Below, piece by piece: positions 1-7,675 of a stretch of 11,675 nt of DNA. Within the stretch, counting starts at the first letter, position 1; each line of letters begins with the position of its first letter. The stretch spans positions 1-11,675 of the forward strand of contig VGFN01000031.1 of NCBI GenBank assembly GCA_016868875.1, read 5' to 3'. This DNA comes from Bacteroidota bacterium (GTDB lineage: Bacteria > Bacteroidota > Bacteroidia > UBA7662). The translations under genes and the position numbers were made by a program. The notes beneath the pieces were generated by a model. It saw only the letters and a list, made by a program, of their open reading frames with translations, was not told the DNA's origin and made no database searches.

Positions 1-9
1 GAGAACAAA

Positions 10-44
10 TTTACTAACAACTTTAGATCAATATTGTTGGTAAA
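10..44. repeat. AT-rich inverted repeat (hairpin) upstream of mfd
   Basis: Bases 10-20 pair with 34-44: an 11-bp stem containing one G-T wobble, closed by a 13-base loop. The first 60 bases hold 14 G or C by hand count, so this is clearly intergenic. Reading the minus strand, the stem is followed by a mildly T-rich stretch (10 to 1). It could be a weak terminator for a gene lying left of the window or an operator near the mfd promoter; the sequence does not decide. No obvious strong promoter was found in 1-123. TATTTTCG at 110-117 resembles the Bacteroidota -7 box TAnnTTTG with one mismatch, but its spacing to the nearest upstream TTG (90-92) is short. Confidence 0.35.
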
Positions 45-134
45 AGTTAAGTTTCATTAAAGATAGCAAGGGGAGGGTATTAAATCGCCTTGTTTTTGGT
101 CATTTTCCTTATTTTCGCGGGCCATGAGGGATTC

Positions 135-139
135 GGAGG
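135..139 (+). promoter_or_regulatory. Shine-Dalgarno site deciding the mfd start
   Basis: GGAGG lies 8 bases before the ATG at 148. The in-frame ATG at 124 has no comparable motif before it, so 148 is the better start. Many Bacteroidota genes lack a Shine-Dalgarno site, so this argument is good but not conclusive. Confidence 0.5.
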
Positions 140-147
140 TTCTCGAC

Positions 148-3100
148 ATGAACCAAGTTCTGGAGGAATATGCACGAACAGGGCTTATCCTGGAGGGAGT
201 GGAATGCCTGAACGCCAAGGATGAGCCTACGGTAAAGGGCCCATGGGTGCACCTGAAAGGCCTGGCCGGTTCTGGGCCTTATGCGGTCATGGCCGCATCC
301 GGTCTTGCAGGGTTGAGAGGCCTGCAGGTGGTGGTTTTGCCCGACAAAGAGGCCGCATCTTATGCCTATTCCGATCTGGAATCCATGATTGATTCCCGCC
401 ATTTGTTGATGTTTCCTAGCTCCTACCGTCGTCAAGTGGGCGCGGAACCGCAAGACCAATACCAGGTCCTTCAGCGCTCCGAAGTATTGGGCCGGTTGAC
501 CACCGGAAACCGTACGGAAAGCGATGCGACGACCTGGCTGATCACCTGGCCGGATGCCTTGATGGAAGAGGTGGTCCTCAACACCACCTTGGCCCGTAAC
601 ACCTTGGAATTGAAAAAGAACGAGGCTGTGGATTTGGACTTCTTGATTGAATTGATGAGCGAAATGGGGTTTGAGCGGGTAGATTTTGTGTACGAGCCGG
701 GTCAATACGCGATTCGAGGCGGCATTGTGGATGTGTACAGCTATGCCAGCGATTGGCCTTACCGCATGGAATTGCACGGCGATCGGCCTGAGCGCCTCAG
801 GACCTTTGACCCGGAGTCCCAATTGACGGTACGGGAAGTGGAGAAAGCAGTGATCCTGCCCAATTTGCGGGCTGAATTGTTGGCCCAAGGCCGGCAGTCT
901 TTGATGGATTATTTCCCATCCCAAACGGTGGTTTGGTACAGCGATCCAAGCATGTTGATGGCCCAAGCAGAATTGTGTTGGAACAAATCCGAAAATGCCG
1001 AGGAAATTCTTCAGTCCCCGGAGGATTGGATGAACCGGCTGTTGACTTTTCCTCGGGTCAGCTTCGAGGACAGCGGGTGGAACTTGTACGAGGATGATTT
1101 TGTGGACCCTAGCAAAGTCCGCAAGCAACCCTCTCTGCGCTTAAGCTTTCGGCAAGAGGCACAACCACTGATCCGCAAACAATTTGCTAGCCTGGTTGCC
1201 GTCGGCAGGGAATTGCATGCCCAGGGGTACCGTTTGACCGTTTGTGGAGATAATCCTCGACAGATCAAACGGTTGGAACAAATTCTGGAAGACCTGGAAG
1301 CCGGCTTTACGATGATTCCATTGCCAGTAGGCCTGCATGCAGGCTTCACCGACCATGATCGTAAAATTGTGTTTTGGACGGAGCATCAGTTTTTTGAGCG
1401 ATTCCATAAATACAAAGCCCGAGGCCGTACCGGTGCTTCGGAGAAACTCACCCTCAAAGAAATTCTGGATTTCAAACCCGGTGATTTCGTGGTGCATATG
1501 GATCATGGGGTGGGCCGTTATGCCGGCATGGAGAAAATCCAAGTCAACGGTCAATGGCAAGAAACCGTACGGATCAGTTACCGCGACGATGATCTCCTCT
1601 ATGTCAGCATTCATTCTTTGCACAAGGTTTCACGTTATTCGGGCAAGGATGGCGTCGAACCGCGGGTGCACAAGCTGGGTTCCGATACCTGGGACAAACT
1701 AAAGTCCAAAACCAAAGCTCAGGTCAAAGACATTGCCAAGGATTTGATTCAGCTCTATGCCCGTCGCAAGGCAGCACGAGGTCATGCTTTTCCGCCGGAT
1801 AATTATTTGCAGCATGAACTGGAGGCTTCGTTTTTGTACGAGGATACCCCGGATCAAAACAAGGCCTCCGAGGCAGTCAAATCGGATATGCAAAAGGCAT
1901 ACCCCATGGACCGTTTGGTCTGTGGGGATGTTGGATTCGGCAAAACGGAAGTCGCCATACGGGCCGCATTCAAGGCCGCCTGCGATGGGAAACAAACAGC
2001 CGTCTTGGTCCCAACCACTATTTTGGCCTTGCAGCATGCCCGCACCTTCGCCTCAAGGTTACAGGGCCTGCCTGTGCGGGTTGATTATTTGAATCGTTTC
2101 CGCACCCCCACCGAAGTCAAAGCCGTGCTTGCGGATTTGGAGACGGGACGGATTGATATCCTGATTGGAACCCATAAGATCGTAGGATCCAAAGTCAAGT
2201 TCAAAGACCTGGGTCTTCTAATTATTGACGAAGAACAGAAGTTCGGGGTGAGCACCAAAGAAAAGCTCAGGGAATTGAAAGTAGCCGTGGATACCTTGAC
2301 TCTCACGGCCACCCCCATTCCCCGAACCATGCAATTTTCGTTGTTAGGAGCCCGCGATCTAAGCGTCATTCATACCCCGCCCCCTAACCGGCAACCGGTG
2401 CATACCGAGCTCATGGTGATTGAAGAGAACAAAGTGCGGGATGCAATTCTCTTTGAGACCGATCGGGGTGGCCAAGTTTTCTTTGTGCACAACCGGGTTC
2501 AAGGCATCGAAGGAGTGGCTGAATTGATTGGACAATGGTGCCCGGGATTGAAAATAGGGATCGCCCACGGGCAGATGGCCGGGGATCAAATGGAGAAAAT
2601 TCTCCTGCAATTCATCGAGGGGAACTTGGATGTCTTGGTCGCTACCAACATCATTGAATCCGGTTTGGATATCCCGAATGCCAATACGATTCTAATTAAC
2701 CAGGCGCAGAATTTTGGGTTAAGTGATTTGCATCAAATGCGTGGCAGGGTAGGACGTTCTAACCTCAAGGCCTTTTGTTATTTGATCGTCCCCCCATTAT
2801 TTACGCTAACACAGGAAGCTCGCCGCCGCTTGCAGGCCATTGAGCAGCATTCGGATTTGGGATCCGGTTTTCAGATTGCCCTGCGCGATTTGGATATTCG
2901 AGGAGCAGGAAATATGTTGGGAGGGGAGCAAAGCGGGTTCATTACCGAGATAGGCCTGGAACTTTTCCAGAAAATCCTGGACGAAGCTATAAGGGAATTA
3001 CGTAACAACGAATACGCTGATCTTTATGCCGATCAGCCCTTGGACCCACCCGGCTTTGAAGTGCAGCTCGATACCGACGCAGCCGCCCTGATTCCGGATC

Positions 3101-3501
3101 ATTATGTGCGCAACACCACCGAACGGCTCAGCTTGTACCGGGAATTGGATGATCTCGAAAGCGAAGAAGCCCTGGACGCTTTCGCGGATCGTTTGGCGGA
3201 TCGCTTCGGACCCGTACCCGAACAAGCGCAGCTGTTGGTGGCCTTGATGAGACTGCGCCTGCAGGGGGCTCGATTGGGCATGGAGAAAATGGTATGGCGC
3301 AAAGGAAATTTCCGCGCTCATTTACCCGATGGGCAACGCCAAGATTACTACCAAGGACCTGTATTCGGGGCGGTCTTGCAAGCCGTACAACAAGCCCCTG
3401 CCGATTGGGTCTTGCGTCAACAAGGCGCTACGGTGCAGTTGGTTTACCAACATCAAGTCACGGTTCCCGCGCTCTACCACATGTTGGTGAAAATTGGTTG
3501 A
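148..3501 (+). CDS. mfd: Transcription-repair coupling factor Mfd
   Basis: Mfd is the DNA translocase that removes stalled RNA polymerase from DNA lesions and recruits UvrA for nucleotide excision repair. At 1117 aa from the ATG at 148 (1125 from 124) it has full family length. The N-terminal part carries the UvrB-like module, with the YEPGQYAIRGGIVDVYS stretch near residues 182-198. The RNA-polymerase-interacting (CarD-like) domain starts near 441 with DFKPGDFVVHMDHGVGRY. The translocase follows: Walker A GDVGFGKTE at 593-601 (Lys599), Walker B DEEQ at 694-697, TLTATPIPRT at 718-727 and QMRGRVGR at 863-870. The RGAGNMLGGEQSG block is at 918-930, and the C-terminal TRCF domain begins near 967. 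No frameshift or lost motif is seen. It is transcribed alone and converges on the ubiA-like gene, with 36 bases between stop codons. Identity is secure; only the start codon is open. Confidence 0.97.
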   Translation: MNQVLEEYARTGLILEGVECLNAKDEPTVKGPWVHLKGLAGSGPYAVMAASGLAGLRGLQVVVLPDKEAASYAYSDLESMIDSRHLLMFPSSYRRQVGAEPQDQYQVLQRSEVLGRLTTGNRTESDATTWLITWPDALMEEVVLNTTLARNTLELKKNEAVDLDFLIELMSEMGFERVDFVYEPGQYAIRGGIVDVYSYASDWPYRMELHGDRPERLRTFDPESQLTVREVEKAVILPNLRAELLAQGRQSLMDYFPSQTVVWYSDPSMLMAQAELCWNKSENAEEILQSPEDWMNRLLTFPRVSFEDSGWNLYEDDFVDPSKVRKQPSLRLSFRQEAQPLIRKQFASLVAVGRELHAQGYRLTVCGDNPRQIKRLEQILEDLEAGFTMIPLPVGLHAGFTDHDRKIVFWTEHQFFERFHKYKARGRTGASEKLTLKEILDFKPGDFVVHMDHGVGRYAGMEKIQVNGQWQETVRISYRDDDLLYVSIHSLHKVSRYSGKDGVEPRVHKLGSDTWDKLKSKTKAQVKDIAKDLIQLYARRKAARGHAFPPDNYLQHELEASFLYEDTPDQNKASEAVKSDMQKAYPMDRLVCGDVGFGKTEVAIRAAFKAACDGKQTAVLVPTTILALQHARTFASRLQGLPVRVDYLNRFRTPTEVKAVLADLETGRIDILIGTHKIVGSKVKFKDLGLLIIDEEQKFGVSTKEKLRELKVAVDTLTLTATPIPRTMQFSLLGARDLSVIHTPPPNRQPVHTELMVIEENKVRDAILFETDRGGQVFFVHNRVQGIEGVAELIGQWCPGLKIGIAHGQMAGDQMEKILLQFIEGNLDVLVATNIIESGLDIPNANTILINQAQNFGLSDLHQMRGRVGRSNLKAFCYLIVPPLFTLTQEARRRLQAIEQHSDLGSGFQIALRDLDIRGAGNMLGGEQSGFITEIGLELFQKILDEAIRELRNNEYADLYADQPLDPPGFEVQLDTDAAALIPDHYVRNTTERLSLYRELDDLESEEALDAFADRLADRFGPVPEQAQLLVALMRLRLQGARLGMEKMVWRKGNFRAHLPDGQRQDYYQGPVFGAVLQAVQQAPADWVLRQQGATVQLVYQHQVTVPALYHMLVKIG

Positions 3502-3539
3502 GCAAACAAGGCTTTTGGAAGAAACATTACCCGTTTGCT
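3501..3539. repeat. Inverted repeat spanning the convergent gene ends
   Basis: AGCAAAC at 3501-3507 and GTTTGCT at 3533-3539 form a perfect 7-bp inverted repeat around 25 bases. It overlaps the stop codons of both mfd and the convergent prenyltransferase gene. It could act as a weak bidirectional terminator, but the stem is short, the loop long and no clear T-run follows on either strand. This may be chance. Confidence 0.2.
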
Positions 3540-4467
3540 ACCAAAGAATAAGCCCAGCGATGGCGCTGAGCAAGACCAATTTGAGGATCCTTTGGGCAGC
3601 ATGCAATGAATCTGAGGACATGGACCGAAACATCAGGAGGGCTCCCGCCGTCACGCCCAGCAATTGCAGGGTTAACAGGTAGGGAAACCAAGGATGAACG
3701 TGCCCGTACAGCGTCAACCACCCTACCGGCACAGCCAACCCTCCCATGGAAATCAAAATGATGTTACGGGTTTTGCGAAGCCCCATCAGCACCGGCACGG
3801 TTCGGTATCCGAAAATAGCGTCACCTCGCACATTTTGGCAATCCTTGACGAGGCCCCGCACCCATTCCAAGACCCCCACGTAGAATACAAAGACCAAAGT
3901 GGGAACATTCGCATCCCGGTAATAAAGAACCATGGCCATGAAGGCCGCAAGGAGCAGGAGGATGGCGGTCGCCGTTCCTAACAACGGAATGCGTTTCAGT
4001 TTGTGCGAATACAACCACAGCCCTGCCCCGTACATCAGATAATAAGCTAGGAAACGATAACCCAAAGGCCATAGAAGAAGGACCGTGATCAAACCCAACC
4101 CCAGCCATGCCTGCAAGGCTTGGGATGGATGAATGACTCTTCCGACAATCACTTTGCGCGGGTGATTGGCCATATCCTTCTCTAGGTCGTAATAGGCGTT
4201 GATTAAGTAGCCCCCTGCAAGCATCGAAGCCGTACCGATCACGATGAGCCATAGTTCCCGATCCAACAAATACCGCCAACCCTTCAAGGACGCTTGGTCC
4301 AAAAGAAATCCGGCGGCCAGAACTTGGGCCACAGCCACAATCAACAAGTTGTACCAACGAACCAGCCCCAAAAAGGCCAGAACCCGTAAAAATTTGAGGT
4401 GGATGCGGGAGGGAGTGGACTCTTCCCCGGGATTAGAACCGGTGGATGACGCGTAATTCGTGGCCAT
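3538..4467 (-). CDS. UbiA-family prenyltransferase
   Basis: This is an integral membrane enzyme that transfers a polyprenyl group from its diphosphate to an acceptor. Homologues beside mevalonate genes in Bacteroidota are often named geranylgeranylglycerol-phosphate geranylgeranyltransferase, but the acceptor cannot be read from sequence. From the ATG at 4467 the protein is 309 aa. A short polar N-terminus leads into membrane segments, with several more to the C-terminus. The first Mg-diphosphate motif is NAYYDLEKD at 90-98 (N90, D94, D98). The second is KDCQNVRGD at 208-216, where Asn212 stands at a position that is Asp in many relatives (KDxxDxxGD). The reading frame stays open to an ATG at 4566, but that start would overlap the kinase gene by 134 bases; 4467 overlaps by 35. 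It is the last gene of the mevalonate block and probably translated with the kinase. Family call is strong, substrate unknown. Confidence 0.88.
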   Translation of the reverse strand: MATNYASSTGSNPGEESTPSRIHLKFLRVLAFLGLVRWYNLLIVAVAQVLAAGFLLDQASLKGWRYLLDRELWLIVIGTASMLAGGYLINAYYDLEKDMANHPRKVIVGRVIHPSQALQAWLGLGLITVLLLWPLGYRFLAYYLMYGAGLWLYSHKLKRIPLLGTATAILLLLAAFMAMVLYYRDANVPTLVFVFYVGVLEWVRGLVKDCQNVRGDAIFGYRTVPVLMGLRKTRNIILISMGGLAVPVGWLTLYGHVHPWFPYLLTLQLLGVTAGALLMFRSMSSDSLHAAQRILKLVLLSAIAGLILW

Positions 4468-5377
4468 CCAGCATGGATTGTGTTTGTTCGAGGTCCTTGG
4501 TGAATCCAAGCAAGTATCCTCCCCCACCAGACCCGCATAATTTGAGGTAGTAAACCCCGCTGTCAATTCCTTGCTGCCATACGGCCCTGAAAGAATCCGG
4601 AATCATGGGTTGAAAATGCTGCAAGACCAGATGAGAAAGGGCGCGTAGATTTTGGAACAAGGGTCCCGGTTTGCCGCTGAGGAAAGCCTTGATGCATTCG
4701 TTGTTGTATTGATTGAATTCCTGGCGAATCATTTGCCGAAACCCATCATGCTTGAGTTTTTCGAGGAAGATGGAGACCAAGGGCTGGGTTTGCCCAGGCT
4801 GGCCTGTGTTCAGAAGGAAAATGGCCCCTTTGCCCGTGATGGTTTCAGAGGGGAGAGCCACTCGACCAAGTTGCCTGTTGCGATCAATCAACATGGGAAT
4901 CCGCAAATAACAAATCAAAGGATCCATACCAGAGGAGCGGCCATGGAAAAAGGACTCCATGAGGCCCAGCCGGCCCTTGAGGCTTTGAATTGCTTCTGGA
5001 TTTTGAGTCAGGGCGGTTACCTTTTCACGGTTTCTTACATAATGTTCGTAAACCGCCGCAACAAGGGCCCCCGAGCTGCCCACGCCAAAACCTTGGGGGA
5101 TATTGGACTCAAATTGCAGGCCTTGTTCCAAATCCTTCGCTAGACGCTCATGGTCTAGGTCCACGAATTCGGCAGCGAGCCCTTTCAAATATTCTGCAAA
5201 TTCTCGAAGGCTTTGGTTACTGGCTCGGGATGCCTCGCTGTCCAAAACGCCCTTTTTGAACTGTCCTTGGAAATGCTCGTAGGGGATGGAAAGCCCCATG
5301 GCATCCTCCATAATACCGTATTCTCCAAAAAGGAGAACCTTGGCATAATACAAACTTTGGGAAATGGTGGATTTCAT
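4433..5377 (-). CDS. Mevalonate kinase (GHMP superfamily)
   Basis: Predicted to phosphorylate mevalonate to 5-phosphomevalonate with ATP, in the cytoplasm. The 314-aa protein opens with YYAKVLLFGEYGIMEDAMGLSIPY, the substrate-side signature of Bacteroidota mevalonate kinases. The GHMP ATP-binding motif is PQGFGVGSSGA at 94-104. SGMDP at 149-153 carries the expected catalytic Asp152. The C-terminal glycine-rich motif CGSGGGGY is at 281-288. The reading frame extends upstream to an ATG at 5431, but the start at 5377 is chosen because its ATG overlaps the decarboxylase stop as ATGA, and because homologues begin at this point. That overlap implies translational coupling. A role as phosphomevalonate kinase cannot be excluded from motifs alone, but the LLFGEYGI start and position make mevalonate kinase the better reading. 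Confidence 0.85.
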   Translation of the reverse strand: MKSTISQSLYYAKVLLFGEYGIMEDAMGLSIPYEHFQGQFKKGVLDSEASRASNQSLREFAEYLKGLAAEFVDLDHERLAKDLEQGLQFESNIPQGFGVGSSGALVAAVYEHYVRNREKVTALTQNPEAIQSLKGRLGLMESFFHGRSSGMDPLICYLRIPMLIDRNRQLGRVALPSETITGKGAIFLLNTGQPGQTQPLVSIFLEKLKHDGFRQMIRQEFNQYNNECIKAFLSGKPGPLFQNLRALSHLVLQHFQPMIPDSFRAVWQQGIDSGVYYLKLCGSGGGGYLLGFTKDLEQTQSMLDGHELRVIHRF

Positions 5378-6480
5378 GAGGTAAGGGGCGTCTGGGTCCA
5401 AGGCGTTGGCCCAGATCCCAAACAGTCGCAAAGGTACGAACCTTCGTGTAGATACGGAGTCAATTGCTTATCAATTAGTTCCATGGTCTGAACCGAAGCG
5501 GATTCTGGAAAAAGGAGATGAACATTCGCCCCGGCATCCAAAGTAAAAAACACCGGAACCCCGTTTTGGTTTCGAAAGCGCCGGATTTCTTCCAACAGGG
5601 CCACCGTGGATGGTTTCATCAGCAAATAGGAGGGGGTTGAGGCCAACATCATGGCGTGCAGGGTCAAGGCTTCGGATTCCACCAAATCCATGAAAGCCAG
5701 CCAAGACGCTTCTCCGCCATCTTGCAGTATGGCCCAAAGCTGAGCAACCCGCTCGGCTCCTTGGGCAAAGCGAGCCTGAGCATACGGATGCCCATTCATG
5801 AGCCTATGACCTGCCGAAGAAGATACCGATTTGCTTCCTCGATCGACCAACAACACGGCATCCTGGAGGTTGCGAAAGGAAGGATGCACCGCTTCCATAT
5901 CCAATGGAACGGCACGGCGATCATCGGATCCAGGTACAGCTGGATGGGCTCCCCAAACGGTGTAACCCCCGTAAATCGAACGACAGGCGGAACCGGAACC
6001 CCGCCTGGCAAGGTCCGAGGCCTGAGCCCAGAAGGCTGAATCGTTCAGCCCATCCCCCGATTCAACCCCACGAAAGGCGCGGTCCATGCTCGCCAGCCCA
6101 AGCGCCAAAGCCCCCATGGCCGAGGCCGAAGAGGCAATCCCGCTGCTATGCGGAAAGGTGTTATGGGATTCTATCCGCAGGTGAACCCGGGTTAACCAAG
6201 GCAACTCTGCGCGAAGGCTGTCCAGATAGCCTTGGATTTTGTGCGCAAATTCAGGCTTGGGCGATCCTTCAAAAAGAAATTCCATGCTTCCTTGATCTGA
6301 CTCATGGTAGGCAATCTGTGTTCTGCTCACACAGGAAGATAAAGTAAGGCTAAGCGATGGATTGGCCGGAATTTGCCCTGGATATTTACCCCAATATTTC
6401 ACCAGCGCAATATTCGATGGACATTCCCAGCCAAGTTTGCCAGAGGAAATCATCATGGATTCGGAATGGGATAACGACAT
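5374..6480 (-). CDS. mvaD: Diphosphomevalonate decarboxylase
   Basis: Catalyses the ATP-dependent decarboxylation of 5-diphosphomevalonate to isopentenyl diphosphate, the last step of the classical mevalonate pathway. The 368-aa protein shows the family landmarks in order: CPSNIALVKYWGK at 20-32, the GHMP phosphate-binding loop FPHSSGIASSAS at 109-120, RGSGSACRS at 160-168 (Arg160 corresponds to the conserved active-site Arg) and TLDAGAN with the catalytic Asp at 315. The frame is open upstream to 6744, but that extension would run into the preceding kinase gene and has an AT-rich, non-homologous N-terminus. The ATG at 6480 places the conserved domain normally; ATGs at 6456 and 6453 are alternatives. 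The stop overlaps the mevalonate kinase start as ATGA. No Shine-Dalgarno site precedes the start. Its presence shows the classical rather than an archaeal-type alternative route. Confidence 0.95.
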   Translation of the reverse strand: MSLSHSESMMISSGKLGWECPSNIALVKYWGKYPGQIPANPSLSLTLSSCVSRTQIAYHESDQGSMEFLFEGSPKPEFAHKIQGYLDSLRAELPWLTRVHLRIESHNTFPHSSGIASSASAMGALALGLASMDRAFRGVESGDGLNDSAFWAQASDLARRGSGSACRSIYGGYTVWGAHPAVPGSDDRRAVPLDMEAVHPSFRNLQDAVLLVDRGSKSVSSSAGHRLMNGHPYAQARFAQGAERVAQLWAILQDGGEASWLAFMDLVESEALTLHAMMLASTPSYLLMKPSTVALLEEIRRFRNQNGVPVFFTLDAGANVHLLFPESASVQTMELIDKQLTPYLHEGSYLCDCLGSGPTPWTQTPLTS

Positions 6481-6580
6481 CGTTGAAAATTCATTAGGGA
6501 CTTTAATGGAGAAAAAAGAAATATTGATAATAATGTTGAAACAAACAATTTTTATCAAAACATTACAGACGATAAAGAAC
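6481..6580 (-). promoter_or_regulatory. AT-rich spacer, likely promoter region of mvaD block
   Basis: This 100-bp gap between the GYDIA kinase stop and the mvaD start contains 25 G or C by hand count, far fewer than the genes on either side. It suggests an internal promoter that lets mvaD, mevalonate kinase and the prenyltransferase be transcribed independently of HMG-CoA reductase. Minus-strand TTTG at 6545-6542 with TATTTCTT at 6523-6516 is a weak approximation of the Bacteroidota TTTG / TAnnTTTG pattern (spacer 18, two mismatches). No terminator hairpin is evident. Confidence 0.35.
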
Positions 6581-7639
6581 TTAAGCTTCGCATCGGATAA
6601 GCTGCTCAAAGGGATAAATCGACCAATTCGCTTGATTTTCAAGCCAATCGATGGCATCTTCCGAAGACGGGGAGACCGCCAAGAACAGATCTCCGCCCCA
6701 GGCGCCCAGGCTTTTGAGCCTGCCTGGAAAGCCGTTCCCTGCACTGCGTTGAAGACAGGGTTGCCCTAGGAGCTTTTCCAATACCGCATCGTGCTGCTCA
6801 AAGCAATCCATCATCATGGTCACGTCTTGGCAAGTGGCAAGGGCGATGCTCAACGAAGAGATCTTCTCAACGCAGGCCAAGCGTTGGTTCGTATCAAGGT
6901 TACGGTAGCGCCCGACCTCCTTGGCTGAAATTTGCTTACCACCCGGGTCCACCAACCATAAAGCGCCACCTTGGGGTGATCGGTAGGCTATGGGCTGAAC
7001 GATGGGCTCCAACGGAGCGGCAGAAAGTGAATTTGTGATAGGTCGACCCTCGGGTAGGCGGTACAGAATCGAAGAATTTTGCATAGCCACCTCAAGGTCG
7101 TATCCGGAACCGTTGGTGGTGAGTGCGTAAAGGCGCCTGGCATCCACCCCTAACCATTGAGCCAACAAGGCCAACGCCGTGGAACTGCTGCCCAAACCCC
7201 AAGAGCGGGCAAAATCCAATTGGGTCTGCACGGTCAGGCCTTCTTGATGCAGGATATCGTTCCAGGATGCTCCTTCAACTCCCAAAGCTGAACCTTCGTT
7301 AGGCCCAGCCATCAACGTCCAGGCGGCTTGGAGCCAGTTTTGGAGTAAACCAGCGCTTTCAGAGGCCTCAGCGGAGACCTCCCCTACCGACCATTGCCCA
7401 TCCACGATGCGATAATTCGCCTGCAGCCAAGGGTTGTGGAGATGATCAAGGGCGGTCCAGCGCAAGCATCCCGGTTGACTGCCCCGAAACACGGCCATGC
7501 TCTGGCCCATTCGCGAGGCAAGCCCCAAAGCGGTCGCTCCATCGAGTACGACGTATTCTCCTGACATGAGGATTTTTCCTGGAACCCATTGTTGAAAAAG
7601 CAAATCACCGTGAATCGATGACAATGACCCATCCTTCAT
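6581..7639 (-). CDS. GYDIA-family GHMP kinase, candidate phosphomevalonate kinase
   Basis: This small-molecule kinase of the GHMP superfamily belongs to the Bacteroidota group named for a GYDIA motif. Its substrate is not established from sequence; the pathway gap makes 5-phosphomevalonate the best guess. The 352-aa protein begins with VPGKILMSGEYVVLDGATAL near residues 19-38, as GHMP kinases do. It has the ATP-binding motif WGLGSSST at 147-154 and GSGYDLEVA at 177-185. The last holds Asp181 but reads GYDLE where the family name motif is GYDIA. A GSGFD-like stretch is also found in yeast Erg8-type phosphomevalonate kinases, which fits the proposed role. It starts 36 bases after the HMG-CoA reductase stop, so both are probably one transcript. 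No strong ribosome binding site is seen before the ATG at 7639, but homologues start in this region. Family is confident; function is inference. Confidence 0.82.
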   Translation of the reverse strand: MKDGSLSSIHGDLLFQQWVPGKILMSGEYVVLDGATALGLASRMGQSMAVFRGSQPGCLRWTALDHLHNPWLQANYRIVDGQWSVGEVSAEASESAGLLQNWLQAAWTLMAGPNEGSALGVEGASWNDILHQEGLTVQTQLDFARSWGLGSSSTALALLAQWLGVDARRLYALTTNGSGYDLEVAMQNSSILYRLPEGRPITNSLSAAPLEPIVQPIAYRSPQGGALWLVDPGGKQISAKEVGRYRNLDTNQRLACVEKISSLSIALATCQDVTMMMDCFEQHDAVLEKLLGQPCLQRSAGNGFPGRLKSLGAWGGDLFLAVSPSSEDAIDWLENQANWSIYPFEQLIRCEA

Positions 7640-7675
7640 GCCCTATCCAAACACAGAGTACATCCCAACCATCCC

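Noticed and set aside
109..1128. 339-aa open frame on the minus strand opposite mfd
   Set aside because: It lies wholly antisense to well-conserved Mfd sequence, shows no recognisable domain and has a composition typical of a reverse-frame shadow.
4468..4566. 33-residue extension of the prenyltransferase to an ATG at 4566
   Set aside because: It lies inside the mevalonate kinase coding sequence and has no membrane segment or family similarity; the ATG at 4467 gives a short overlap.
5378..5431. 18-residue extension of mevalonate kinase to an ATG at 5431
   Set aside because: The ATGA overlap at 5374-5377 and the family-typical start just after it favour 5377.
6481..6744. 88-residue N-terminal extension of diphosphomevalonate decarboxylase to an ATG at 6744
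   Set aside because: It overlaps the upstream kinase gene and the AT-rich spacer, matches nothing in the family, and the ATG at 6480 places the conserved domain normally.
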